NCBI RefSeq assembly: GCF_001439785.1 | Contig: NZ_JYLI01000010.1 | Location: forward strand, 62,001-126,000 | Reading direction: 5' to 3' | DNA: 64,000 bases | From: Pseudomonas poae | GTDB lineage: Bacteria; Pseudomonadota; Gammaproteobacteria; Pseudomonadales; Pseudomonadaceae | Shown: positions 14,623-22,827 of the stretch, piece by piece | How positions within the stretch are numbered: the first letter of the stretch is position 1 | Layout: every line of letters begins with the position of its first letter | Translations under genes and position numbers: made by a program | Notes under the pieces: generated by a model | What the model was told of the DNA's origin: nothing | Database searches by the model: none | The model's input: only the letters and a program-made list of their open reading frames with translations

Positions 14623-14937
14623 ATGTCCTGGATCATTCTGTTTTTTGCCGGTCTGTTTGAAGTCGGCTGGGCCGTCGGTTTGAAGTACACAGACGGTTTC
14701 AGCAAGCCGCTGCCCACCGCGCTGACGATTGCCGCCATGGCGATCAGCCTCGGCCTGCTGGGCCTGGCCATGAAGGAACTGCCGCTGGGCACCGCCTATG
14801 CCATCTGGACCGGCGTGGGCGCAGTGGGCACGGTGATTGCCGGGATTGTTCTGTTTGGGGAATCCATGGCGCTGTTCCGATTGGCGAGTGTGGCGTTGAT
14901 TATCTGCGGGCTCATTGGCCTCAAGATCAGCACATAA
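14623..14937 (+). CDS. sugE: SMR family guanidinium exporter SugE/Gdx
   Basis: A 104-residue, four-helix small multidrug resistance protein starting [20 protein letters not shown]. The glutamate of the first helix ([10 protein letters not shown]) and the motif [14 protein letters not shown] are those of the SugE/Gdx subgroup, which exports guanidinium ion in exchange for protons as a dual-topology dimer. The upstream guanidine-II riboswitch supports this specific role over a general quaternary-amine exporter. GCGAGGTC serves as ribosome site. Confidence 0.94.
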   Translation: MSWIILFFAGLFEVGWAVGLKYTDGFSKPLPTALTIAAMAISLGLLGLAMKELPLGTAYAIWTGVGAVGTVIAGIVLFGESMALFRLASVALIICGLIGLKIST

Positions 14938-14949
14938 TTCCGTACCGCT

Positions 14950-15015
14950 ATCGCAGGCAAGCCAGCTGCGACACTTGGAATGCATTTCAAATGTGGGAGC
15001 TGGCTTGCCTGCGAT
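14950..15015. repeat. REP-type inverted repeat
   Basis: ATCGCAGGCAAGCCAGCT at 14950-14967 is the exact complement of AGCTGGCTTGCCTGCGAT at 14998-15015. It is an 18-bp paired REP variant separated by 30 bases, in the convergent gap after sugE. Confidence 0.85.
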
Positions 15016-15039
15016 GAGGCCCTCACTGCCGACACAACA

Positions 15040-16914
15040 CTACCTGATACTTGCGCGCAACCCACCCACCACCGCCTGCAAATGCGCAGGCGTCGCCGAC
15101 TCCACCGATACCGGCTCGCCCGCCACCAGCACCACCCTCGACCAGATGCGATGAAAGAATCCCTTGTGCGGATCGCGGCTGAAAAAGCTGCCCCACAATC
15201 CCTGTAGTGCCATCGGAATCACCGGCACTGGCGTCTCCTCGAGAATGCGCGTCAGCCCACCGCGAAACTCATTCATCTCGCCGTCAGCTGTCAACTTGCC
15301 CTCGGGGAAGATGCACACCAGTTCGCCCTCTTGCAGATACCGGGCAATACGCGTGAACGCCTTCTCGTAGATGTGAATATCTTCATGCCGCCCGGCAATC
15401 GGAATCGCCCCGGCGGTACGAAAGATGAAGTTCAGCACCGGCAGACGGTAGATCTTGTAATACATCACGAAGCGGATTGGCCGACGCACCGCGCCGCCGA
15501 TCAACAGCGCGTCGACAAACGACACGTGGTTGCACACCAGCAAGGCGGCGCCCTCGTCGGGGATCTGCTCCAGGTTGCGGTGCTCCACGCGGTACATGGA
15601 ATGGCTGAGCAGCCAGATCATGAAGCGCATGGTGAACTCGGGGACGATCCTGAAGATGTAGGTGTTGACCGCGATATTGAGCAGCGACACCACCAGGAAC
15701 AATTCCGGGATCGACAGCTTGGCCACGCTCAGCAGCAGGATCGACACGATGGCCGATACCACCATGAACAATGCGTTGAGAATGTTGTTGGCGGCGATCA
15801 CCCGCGCACGTTCGTTTTCGGCGGTGCGCGACTGGATCAACGCGTACAGCGGCACGATATAGAAACCGCCAAACACGCCCAGGCCGAGAATATCCAACAA
15901 CACCCACCAAGCCTGGCCGTAACCGAGCACGGCCAGCCAGTCGTTGGGCTGGACGTTCTGCACGAAGCCGCCGGAATGCCACCACAGCAGCAGGCCGAAC
16001 ACCGTCAAACCGAACGAGCCGAACGGCACCAGGCCGATCTCCACCTTACGCCCGGAGAGTTTTTCGCAGAGCATTGAGCCCAGCGCAATACCCACCGAGA
16101 ACACCGTGAGGATCAGCGTCACCACGGTTTCGTCGCCGTACAGCCACTCCTTGGCGTAGGCCGGGATCTGCGTGAGGTAAATCGCCCCGACAAACCAGAA
16201 CCATGAGTTACCGACGATCGAACGCGACACCGCAGGCGTCTGCCCCAGGCCCATGCGCAAGGTAGCCCACGACTGGGTGAAAATATTCCAGTCCAGGCGC
16301 AAGTGCGGGGTGGACGCCGCTGCCCGCGGAATGCTGCGGCTGGCCAGGTAGCCCAGCACCGCCACGCCGACAATTGCGGTGGCCACCCAGGGCGCGTAAT
16401 GGACGGATGACATCATGATCCCCGCGCCAATGGTGCCGGCCAGGATCGCGAGGAACGTGCCCATCTCCACCAGACCGTTGCCACCCACCAGCTCATCGTC
16501 ATGCAAGGCCTGGGGCATGATCGAATACTTCACCGGGCCGAACAGCGCCGAGTGCGTGCCCATGGCAAACAGCGCCAGCAACATCAGCTCCAGGTGATGG
16601 GTCAGCAAGCCGGTGGCGCCCACGGCCATGATCACGATTTCGCCGATCTTGATCGCGCGGATCAACGCATCCTTGTTGAATTTCTCGCCAAACTGCCCGG
16701 CCAGCGCCGAGAACAGGAAGAACGGCAGGATAAACAGCAAGGCGCAGAGGTTGACCCAGATCGAGCGATCACCGTCGAGGGTCAGCTTGTAGAGAATCGC
16801 CAGGATCAGCGATTGCTTGAAAATGTTGTCGTTGAACGCGCCCAGCAACTGGGTGATGAAAAACGGCAGGAAACGCCGGGTGCGCAGCAAGGTGAATTGT
16901 GAGGGGTGGCTCAT
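15040..16914 (-). CDS. LplT-like MFS transporter fused to PlsC-type acyltransferase
   Basis: A 624-residue fusion. Residues 1 to about 410 form an MFS transporter related to the lysophospholipid flippase LplT (QLLGAFNDNIFKQ). The C-terminal 200 residues are a PlsC/1-acylglycerophosphate acyltransferase domain with NHVSFVD (HX4D) and FPEGKLT. In E. coli LplT and Aas are separate; here import and re-acylation of lysophospholipids would be on one chain, without the AMP-binding domain of Aas. The likely role is membrane phospholipid repair. It is the last gene before the TDT transporter on the same strand. Confidence 0.88.
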   Translation of the reverse strand: MSHPSQFTLLRTRRFLPFFITQLLGAFNDNIFKQSLILAILYKLTLDGDRSIWVNLCALLFILPFFLFSALAGQFGEKFNKDALIRAIKIGEIVIMAVGATGLLTHHLELMLLALFAMGTHSALFGPVKYSIMPQALHDDELVGGNGLVEMGTFLAILAGTIGAGIMMSSVHYAPWVATAIVGVAVLGYLASRSIPRAAASTPHLRLDWNIFTQSWATLRMGLGQTPAVSRSIVGNSWFWFVGAIYLTQIPAYAKEWLYGDETVVTLILTVFSVGIALGSMLCEKLSGRKVEIGLVPFGSFGLTVFGLLLWWHSGGFVQNVQPNDWLAVLGYGQAWWVLLDILGLGVFGGFYIVPLYALIQSRTAENERARVIAANNILNALFMVVSAIVSILLLSVAKLSIPELFLVVSLLNIAVNTYIFRIVPEFTMRFMIWLLSHSMYRVEHRNLEQIPDEGAALLVCNHVSFVDALLIGGAVRRPIRFVMYYKIYRLPVLNFIFRTAGAIPIAGRHEDIHIYEKAFTRIARYLQEGELVCIFPEGKLTADGEMNEFRGGLTRILEETPVPVIPMALQGLWGSFFSRDPHKGFFHRIWSRVVLVAGEPVSVESATPAHLQAVVGGLRASIR

Positions 16915-16972
16915 CGTCCGTGTTCCTGCGTGGCCTGTTATTGATTCAGGCCACGACTTTACCCAACTCCGC

Positions 16973-18121
16973 CTACTTATTCGCTAACCCAGCAATGCAA
17001 GGTGAAACAAAAAGCTCACCTTTATAGGCACCCTGCACCGTGCGCCTGGCCACAATCAGCCACATCAGCGCCAACGCCGCCACCAGCACGCTACCGAACA
17101 CGCTGAAAAAACCCAAGTGCAGCAGATTCGCCAGCTTCAACGTCGCCAGCGCATACACCCCCAATGGAAAGGTAAAACCCCACCAACCGAGGTTGAACGG
17201 AATACCGACGCGCAGGTAACGCAGGGTGATCAACACGGCGATCAGCATCCACCATAAACCGAAGCCCCACAGCGTGATGCCCGCCACCAGGCCCAGGCCG
17301 TTGGCCATCTCGCCGACCCCAGGCAAGCCGTTGGCGGCAAAAATGGCCGGCGCATCGCCGCCGAGCAGCAACATGCCCAGGGCGCCCGTGCCGATGGGAC
17401 CAAGCGCCAGCCAGCTCGAGGCGGCCATGTTGGCGGGAGGCAGTTTATGCAGGGCCATGCGCAGCATCAAAATGGTCAGGATGCTGAACGCCACCGGCAG
17501 GGAAAACGCCCACAACACATAGCTGGTCACCAGCATGATCAGTTGCCCGTGAGCATCGGCCAGGTGCGGCGCCAACAGCCCACCGCTCGCCGCCGCGACT
17601 TCGGCGGCGACCACCGGCAGCAGCCAGACGGCCGTCATCTGGTCGATGCTGTGCTCCTGGCGGGTGAACATCATGAACGGGATCAACACGCCACAGGCCA
17701 GGGCCATCGCCACATCGATCCACCAGATGACTTCGGCCACCGCGATCACATCGCCGCCCCAGCGCGGCAGGCCGAACAGCAGTAAACCGTTGAGAATCGT
17801 GGCCAGTCCCATGGGAATGGTGCCGAAGAACATCGACACCGTGGAGTGCCCGAAAATGCGCCGCGCCTCGTGGAAAAACATCACCCAGCGCGCGGCATAC
17901 AACACGCTGAACAGGATGAACAGGCCGATGGTGAACAGCCATAACCCTTCACCCAGCGTGCGCAGCACGGGCAGGTTGACCGGCAATTGGGCCAGGGCCA
18001 GCGCGAGCACGCCGGTGCCCATGGTGGCGGCGAACCAGTTGGGGGTGAACTGGCGGATCACTTCCCGGGGACGGGTCAGGTGGCTGAACGGCTTGTAACT
18101 GATGGTATTTGGGCAGGTCAT
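16973..18121 (-). CDS. TDT family (TehA/SLAC1-type) transporter
   Basis: A 382-residue protein with ten hydrophobic helices starting after FTPNWFAATMGTGVLALALA, a motif typical of the C4-dicarboxylate/tellurite TDT family (TehA, Mae1, Ssu1). The family includes anion channels, malate uptake proteins and sulfite exporters; substrate cannot be read from sequence. ATG 18121 removes seven residues that lack family support. It is separated from the MFS gene upstream by about 80 bases. Confidence 0.85.
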   Translation of the reverse strand: MTCPNTISYKPFSHLTRPREVIRQFTPNWFAATMGTGVLALALAQLPVNLPVLRTLGEGLWLFTIGLFILFSVLYAARWVMFFHEARRIFGHSTVSMFFGTIPMGLATILNGLLLFGLPRWGGDVIAVAEVIWWIDVAMALACGVLIPFMMFTRQEHSIDQMTAVWLLPVVAAEVAAASGGLLAPHLADAHGQLIMLVTSYVLWAFSLPVAFSILTILMLRMALHKLPPANMAASSWLALGPIGTGALGMLLLGGDAPAIFAANGLPGVGEMANGLGLVAGITLWGFGLWWMLIAVLITLRYLRVGIPFNLGWWGFTFPLGVYALATLKLANLLHLGFFSVFGSVLVAALALMWLIVARRTVQGAYKGELFVSPCIAGLANK

Positions 18122-18198
18122 GCGGGCAATCCTCTTCCTCATATGAGGTTGAGGCCATCATAGAACCTGATCGAATATCTATATAACGGGTAATATCT

Positions 18199-19398
18199 CT
18201 AACTGTTATCTGTTTTACCAATATGAACCGACTGCCGGCCCTGCCACATCAGCGCAGCCAGGGCACCAGACGCCAGCAGGATCAGCACCGCGCCATAACC
18301 GTCGGTGGTCGCGATCAAGCCAAAACTTCGAATCAGGTTGCCCGCCAATAACGACGGCAAACAGAATGCCAAGTAACTCAGCACATAAAATGCCGACATC
18401 AAGCCCGCCCGCTCATGGGGCAAGGCCAGCGGTACCACACTGCGCAAGGCGCCCAGAAAGCCTGCGCCAAAGCCGCTGCCGGCGATCAGGGTGGCGATGA
18501 AAAACAGCGGCAGGCTGGCGCTATGCACCGCCGTAAGAATCAGGGCCACGCCGATGGCCAGCAACCCGGCGCCCAGGCGCAGCACCTTGTCCGCGGGTCG
18601 ATTGCGCAGGGTGAGGATCATCAGCGCGCCACTCAAGGTCAGCACCGCCACCAGGCCGCCACCGATCAGGTTGGACGTCGAGCCGGTGGCCGCCCGCACC
18701 AGCGACGGCGCCAGGGAGAGATAGAACCCGCCCATCGCCCACACCGCCACATCCACCGGCAACGACAGCCACAACGCCCGGCGTGCCTGAGGCGGCACAT
18801 GCAGGGTCGGACGCAACGAGGCCAATGCACCCGGGATACGGCTGACGCTTTCCGGCAGACGCCACACATACACGGCCTGCAATACCATCAGCAGCAACAA
18901 TGTGCAGTAGATCAACTGGGTCGGCAGCGGCGCGAACTCCACCAGCAAACTGCTGCCCATCGCCCCACACGCCATGCCCAGCAGCGGCGCCACACTGTTG
19001 ACCAACGGGCCCTGCTGGCGGTCGCTGTCGAGCAGCGCCGCGCCCAATACCGCCGTGGCCATGCCGGTGGCAAACCCTTGCAGGGTGCGCGCAGCAATCA
19101 GCCAGGCCACACTGCCTTCATTGATAAACAGCAACATCGCCAGCATATTCAGGACCAGTGCGGCAAAAATCACCGGCTTGCGCCCGAGGTGGTCCGACAA
19201 CGAACCCACTGTCAGCAACGCTGCCAGCAGGCTCATGGCGTACACCCCGAAGATCAGCGTGAGCATGCCCGCCGAAAAATGCAGACCTTCCTGATAGAGG
19301 TGATACAGCGGCGTCGGCGCGCTGGAAGCGGCCAGGAACGTCAGCAAGGTGATCGCGAGGAACACCAGGCTGGGACGATGAGAAGTGGGACTGGACAT
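18199..19398 (-). CDS. MFS transporter divergent from a TetR regulator
   Basis: A 399-residue 12-helix MFS protein with the loop 2-3 motif GSLSDHLGRKPVIF. The ATG at 19398 follows GGAG at seven bases; a GTG two codons upstream is an alternative. It is divergently arranged with the TetR gene at 19490, the usual layout of an efflux pump and its local repressor. The exported compound is unknown. Confidence 0.87.
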   Translation of the reverse strand: MSSPTSHRPSLVFLAITLLTFLAASSAPTPLYHLYQEGLHFSAGMLTLIFGVYAMSLLAALLTVGSLSDHLGRKPVIFAALVLNMLAMLLFINEGSVAWLIAARTLQGFATGMATAVLGAALLDSDRQQGPLVNSVAPLLGMACGAMGSSLLVEFAPLPTQLIYCTLLLLMVLQAVYVWRLPESVSRIPGALASLRPTLHVPPQARRALWLSLPVDVAVWAMGGFYLSLAPSLVRAATGSTSNLIGGGLVAVLTLSGALMILTLRNRPADKVLRLGAGLLAIGVALILTAVHSASLPLFFIATLIAGSGFGAGFLGALRSVVPLALPHERAGLMSAFYVLSYLAFCLPSLLAGNLIRSFGLIATTDGYGAVLILLASGALAALMWQGRQSVHIGKTDNS

Positions 19399-19412
19399 GG
19401 GCACGCTCCGCT

Positions 19413-19431
19413 AAAGCTAATATTTTGCTTT
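19413..19431. promoter_or_regulatory. Candidate TetR operator
   Basis: AAAGC-TAATATTTT-GCTTT is an imperfect palindrome in the 91-bp gap between the divergent MFS and TetR genes, close to the MFS start; AAAGCAAATTCTTTG nearby (about 19459-19473) resembles it. Either could be the repressor site. Confidence 0.4.
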
Positions 19432-19489
19432 TGCGAAGTGTGCTACCGGCTGGCTCTTAAAGCAAATTCTTTGTGTTAAGGTCGCAACC

Positions 19490-20029
19490 ATGGCGATAAA
19501 AGAAGGCCTCCGCCCGGGGGGCCGTAGTGCCCGGGTACAAGAATCCGTACATTCGGCGGCGCGTGAACTGCTGGAAACCCATGAGCGTTCCAGTGTTACG
19601 GTGCCAATGATCGCCGCACGTGCGGGTGTCACGCCCTCGACCATCTACCGGCGTTGGGGTGACCTTGGCGTGTTGCTCGCGGATGTGGCCCTGGCCCGCA
19701 TGCGCCCGGACAGTGAGCCGGCCAACACCGGCAGCCTGCGCGGCGATTTGCAGGCCTGGGCCGAGCAGTATCTGGATGAGATGAGCTCCGAGCCAGGGCG
19801 CAACATGATGCGCGACCTGCAATGCAGCGTGACCCCGGGCTACTGCGTAAGCATCCTCAGCGCGCAGCTTCAAGCGATTGTTGATCGCTATCCCGACAGC
19901 AACCCACCGAGCGTGGCCCACTTGATCAATCTGATCGCGGCGCCGACGGTGTTTCGGATTCTGTTTTCAACTGTGCCGCTGACCGTGCAGGAACTGCACG
20001 CACTGATCGAACTGGCCCTGCAAGAGTAA
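19490..20029 (+). CDS. TetR/AcrR family regulator of the divergent MFS gene
   Basis: A 179-residue regulator with a basic N-terminus (GLRPGGRSARVQ), a TetR HTH (VPMIAARAGVTPSTIYRRWG) and a short TetR_C-type ligand domain. By arrangement it most likely represses the MFS transporter gene at 18199-19398. Confidence 0.85.
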   Translation: MAIKEGLRPGGRSARVQESVHSAARELLETHERSSVTVPMIAARAGVTPSTIYRRWGDLGVLLADVALARMRPDSEPANTGSLRGDLQAWAEQYLDEMSSEPGRNMMRDLQCSVTPGYCVSILSAQLQAIVDRYPDSNPPSVAHLINLIAAPTVFRILFSTVPLTVQELHALIELALQE

Positions 20030-20050
20030 AGGCAATACCCAAATCCAAAC

Positions 20051-20076
20051 GTGGGAGAGAGCGAGCCCCCTCCCAC
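20051..20076. repeat. REP hairpin
   Basis: GTGGGAG and CTCCCAC flank a central GAGAGCGAGCCCC in the convergent gap between the TetR gene and the ABC permease gene. Confidence 0.75.
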
Positions 20077-20088
20077 ACTTTTTCCGGC

Positions 20089-20868
20089 TTAGGTGCGCAT
20101 CCCGCGCCCGCTCACCAGCAACCGTGCACAGCCGAAGTACAAGACAACAGTGGCCACGATCATGAAAGTGATCGCCACGCTGATCTTGATATCCGACACG
20201 CCCAGGATACCGTAGCGAAAGGCGTTGACCATATGCAGCACCGGGTTGGCCAGCGACACGGTCTGCCAGAACGGCGGCAGCAGGGTAATGGAGTAGAACA
20301 CGCCACCCAGGTAGGTCAGCGGCGTCAGCACGAAGGTCGGGATGATCGAAATATCATCGAAATTGCGTGCAAACACCGCGTTGATAAACCCCAACAGCGA
20401 AAAGATCGTCGCCGTCAGTACCACCACCAGAATGGTGACGCCCAGGTGGTGCACCTGCAGATGGGTGAAGAACAGCGACAGCAGGGTCACGATCACCCCG
20501 ACCATCAAACCACGCAGCACGCCGCCTGCGGTGTAGCCGATCAGGATGGTGTGCGGCGACACCGGTGACACCATCAACTCTTCGATGGAGCGCTGGAATT
20601 TGCTGCCGAAGAAGCTGGAAACCACGTTGCCGTAGGAGTTGGTGATCACCGACATCATGATCAGGCCCGGCACGATGTATTCCATGTAGGTAAAACCACC
20701 CATGTCACCGATCTGCCGACCGATCAGGTTACCGAAGATCACGAAATACAGGACCATGGTGATGGCCGGCGGCAGCAGCGTCTGCGGCCAGATCCGGGTG
20801 AAGCGCTTCACTTCGCGGTAGACGATGGTTTGCAGCGCGACGAGGTTGGGTTGCAGTTCTGAATTCAT
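20089..20868 (-). CDS. ABC-2 type permease (YadH family)
   Basis: A 259-residue inner-membrane protein with six hydrophobic helices, starting MNSELQPNLVALQTIVYREV and containing the ABC-2 signature region (FQRSIEELMVSPVSPHTILI). It is the membrane half of an exporter whose ATPase is encoded just upstream with a four-base overlap (ATGA). The pair matches E. coli YadG/YadH and P. aeruginosa PA2811/PA2812 in order; its substrate is not established. Confidence 0.92.
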   Translation of the reverse strand: MNSELQPNLVALQTIVYREVKRFTRIWPQTLLPPAITMVLYFVIFGNLIGRQIGDMGGFTYMEYIVPGLIMMSVITNSYGNVVSSFFGSKFQRSIEELMVSPVSPHTILIGYTAGGVLRGLMVGVIVTLLSLFFTHLQVHHLGVTILVVVLTATIFSLLGFINAVFARNFDDISIIPTFVLTPLTYLGGVFYSITLLPPFWQTVSLANPVLHMVNAFRYGILGVSDIKISVAITFMIVATVVLYFGCARLLVSGRGMRT

Positions 20869-21797
20869 ACCGCCACCTTCGCCAGATTTTTCTCCACCAG
20901 GGACACAAACAACTCCTCAAGGCGATTGGTTTTGTTACGCAGGCTCAATACTTCGATGTTCTGGGTCGCCAACTGGGTGAACAGCGCGGTGATACCCATG
21001 GCCTTGTCCACCTGGACTTCCAGGGTGCGACTGTCCACCAGGCGACTCGGGTAGCCCAGCAGCTGCGGCGGCGCCGACAGCGTGTTCTTCAGATCGAGCA
21101 GGAACGTTTCCACGTGCAGTTGGCCCAGCAGATTACGCATGCTGGTGTTCTCGACGATGGTGCCGTGGTCGATGATGCCGATGTTGCGGCACAGCTGCTC
21201 GGCCTCTTCAAGATAGTGGGTGGTGAGAATGATGGTGATGCCCTTCTCGTTCAGCTCGGTGAGGAAGGTCCACATGGAGCGGCGCAGTTCGATATCCACG
21301 CCGGCAGTGGGCTCGTCGAGGATCAGCAGGCGCGGCTCATGTACCAGCGCGCGGGCAATCATCAGACGGCGCTTCATGCCGCCGGACAGCGAGCGCGAAG
21401 GCACGTCACGCTTGTCCCACAGTCCCAGTTGGGTCAGGTACTGCTCGGCGCGCTCCTTGGCGACCTTCGAAGGAATGCCGTAGTAGCCGGCCTGGGTCAC
21501 GACGATGTCGAAGGTCTTTTCGAACTGGTTGAAGTTGAATTCCTGAGGCACCACGCCGATGGAACGCTTGAGCGCCGCCGGAGACTTGTCGAGGTCGTGG
21601 CCGAAGATGTTCACCGTGCCGCTGGTCTTGTTGACCAGGGTGGAAAGAATACCGATGGTGGTGGATTTGCCGGCACCGTTGGGGCCGAGCAAGGCGAAGA
21701 AATCACCTTCGGCAACGTCCAGATCGATACCACTCAAGGCCTGGAAACCGTTGCCGTAGGTTTTGGTTAGCTGCCGGATGGACAGAGCGGAACTCAT
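20865..21797 (-). CDS. ABC transporter ATP-binding protein (YadG family)
   Basis: A 310-residue ATPase starting MSSALSIRQLTKTYGNGFQA, with Walker A GPNGAGKST, Q-loop VVPQEFNFNQ, signature RSLSGGMKRR, Walker B LLILDEPTAGVD and switch histidine TTHYLEEAE. The ATG at 21797 is the family start; upstream codons add a spurious 41 residues. It pairs with the overlapping ABC-2 permease gene. Confidence 0.94.
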   Translation of the reverse strand: MSSALSIRQLTKTYGNGFQALSGIDLDVAEGDFFALLGPNGAGKSTTIGILSTLVNKTSGTVNIFGHDLDKSPAALKRSIGVVPQEFNFNQFEKTFDIVVTQAGYYGIPSKVAKERAEQYLTQLGLWDKRDVPSRSLSGGMKRRLMIARALVHEPRLLILDEPTAGVDIELRRSMWTFLTELNEKGITIILTTHYLEEAEQLCRNIGIIDHGTIVENTSMRNLLGQLHVETFLLDLKNTLSAPPQLLGYPSRLVDSRTLEVQVDKAMGITALFTQLATQNIEVLSLRNKTNRLEELFVSLVEKNLAKVAV

Positions 21798-21932
21798 ATC
21801 GGAATACGCACCAAAAGAAGGGAATGGAAAGGGTAGATGAAGGCGCAGCGCAGGTAGTTCAACCTGGGTGCATGGCGGGCATGGTGAGTGCCCGGGTCGC
21901 ACAAGTACAGTCAACCGCATTAATAGTGGGTA

Positions 21933-22550
21933 TTAAGTCAACGCGGTCATCACTGCCTTGCGGAAGGCCGGACGCTGTTGCAGGCGCTGGTACCAAGCCT
22001 CCAGGTGCGGCATTGCCGGGCGCTCGATGGGCATTTCGAACCAGGCGTAGATGAAGCAGCCCAACGGGATATCGCCCATGCCGAACGCGTTGCCGGACAG
22101 ATAAGGTTGCCGGGCGAGCGCCTGCTCAACGGTGTTCAGTGCATCGACACAGGCCTGGCGTCCGGCATCGATGCTGTCCCAGTCCTGTTTTTCCGGCGGG
22201 GTTCGCACGATGCCCCAGAACACCGCTTTGAACGGATCAGCGAGGGTCGAGGTGGTCCAGTCCATCCACTTTTCCGCGTTGGCGCGGGCTTGCAGGTCAG
22301 CCGGGTAAAAGTCTGACGCGTGTTTGGCGCAGAGGTAGCGCACGATGGTGTTCGATTCCCACAGCACAAAGTCGCCATCTTCGATCATCGGCACCCGACC
22401 GTTGGGGTTCAATGCACGGTATTGCGGCGTATCGACGACCCCGAATGCCCCGCCTGCATCAATCGCCTCATAGTCCAGGCCGAGCTCTTCGGCGCACCAC
22501 AGCGCTTTTCTGACGTTCGACGAATTTTTACGACCCCAGATTTTCAGCAT
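21933..22550 (-). CDS. Glutathione S-transferase
   Basis: A 205-residue GST starting MLKIWGRKNSSNVRKALWCA; the Ser/Asn near residue 10-12 takes the place of the catalytic Ser of theta/beta-like GSTs. The thioredoxin-fold motif NPNGRVPMIEDGDFVLWES (Pro-loop and glutathione-binding Glu-Ser) is intact, and the helical C-terminal domain has GMGDIPLG (N-capping box). GGGAGCGG precedes ATG 22550. The substrate is unknown. Confidence 0.9.
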   Translation of the reverse strand: MLKIWGRKNSSNVRKALWCAEELGLDYEAIDAGGAFGVVDTPQYRALNPNGRVPMIEDGDFVLWESNTIVRYLCAKHASDFYPADLQARANAEKWMDWTTSTLADPFKAVFWGIVRTPPEKQDWDSIDAGRQACVDALNTVEQALARQPYLSGNAFGMGDIPLGCFIYAWFEMPIERPAMPHLEAWYQRLQQRPAFRKAVMTALT

Positions 22551-22827
22551 GACCGCTCCCTGGATGGGTGAATGCACAACGTGTTGTGATGGAAACCGCA
22601 GCATACGATGCCTGAGTGGCAAAACGGTACTGGATGACTGGCAGGTCAGATAAATCCGCACGAGTTCCGGTACATTTTCATACGAACTCCCCCCTCATGG
22701 GACGGTCACTACCCAGTGAGCGACTGGAACTGTCTTGAACACGTGGTAACACCTTGATCACCGCGCTTGCTCGCATGCCGACTAAGCTCCCTGGTGGTTT
22801 CGCCCCTGGTTTCACGGAGGACTGAAT

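Noticed and set aside
18415..19479. 354-codon plus-strand frame opposite the MFS gene
   Set aside because: Gln/Arg/His-rich shadow of the transporter gene, with no ribosome site.
22780..22815. Possible PsrA-type operator before fadE
   Set aside because: TGGTTTC occurs twice as a direct repeat but the inverted GAAAC/GTTTC arrangement of a PsrA box is absent.
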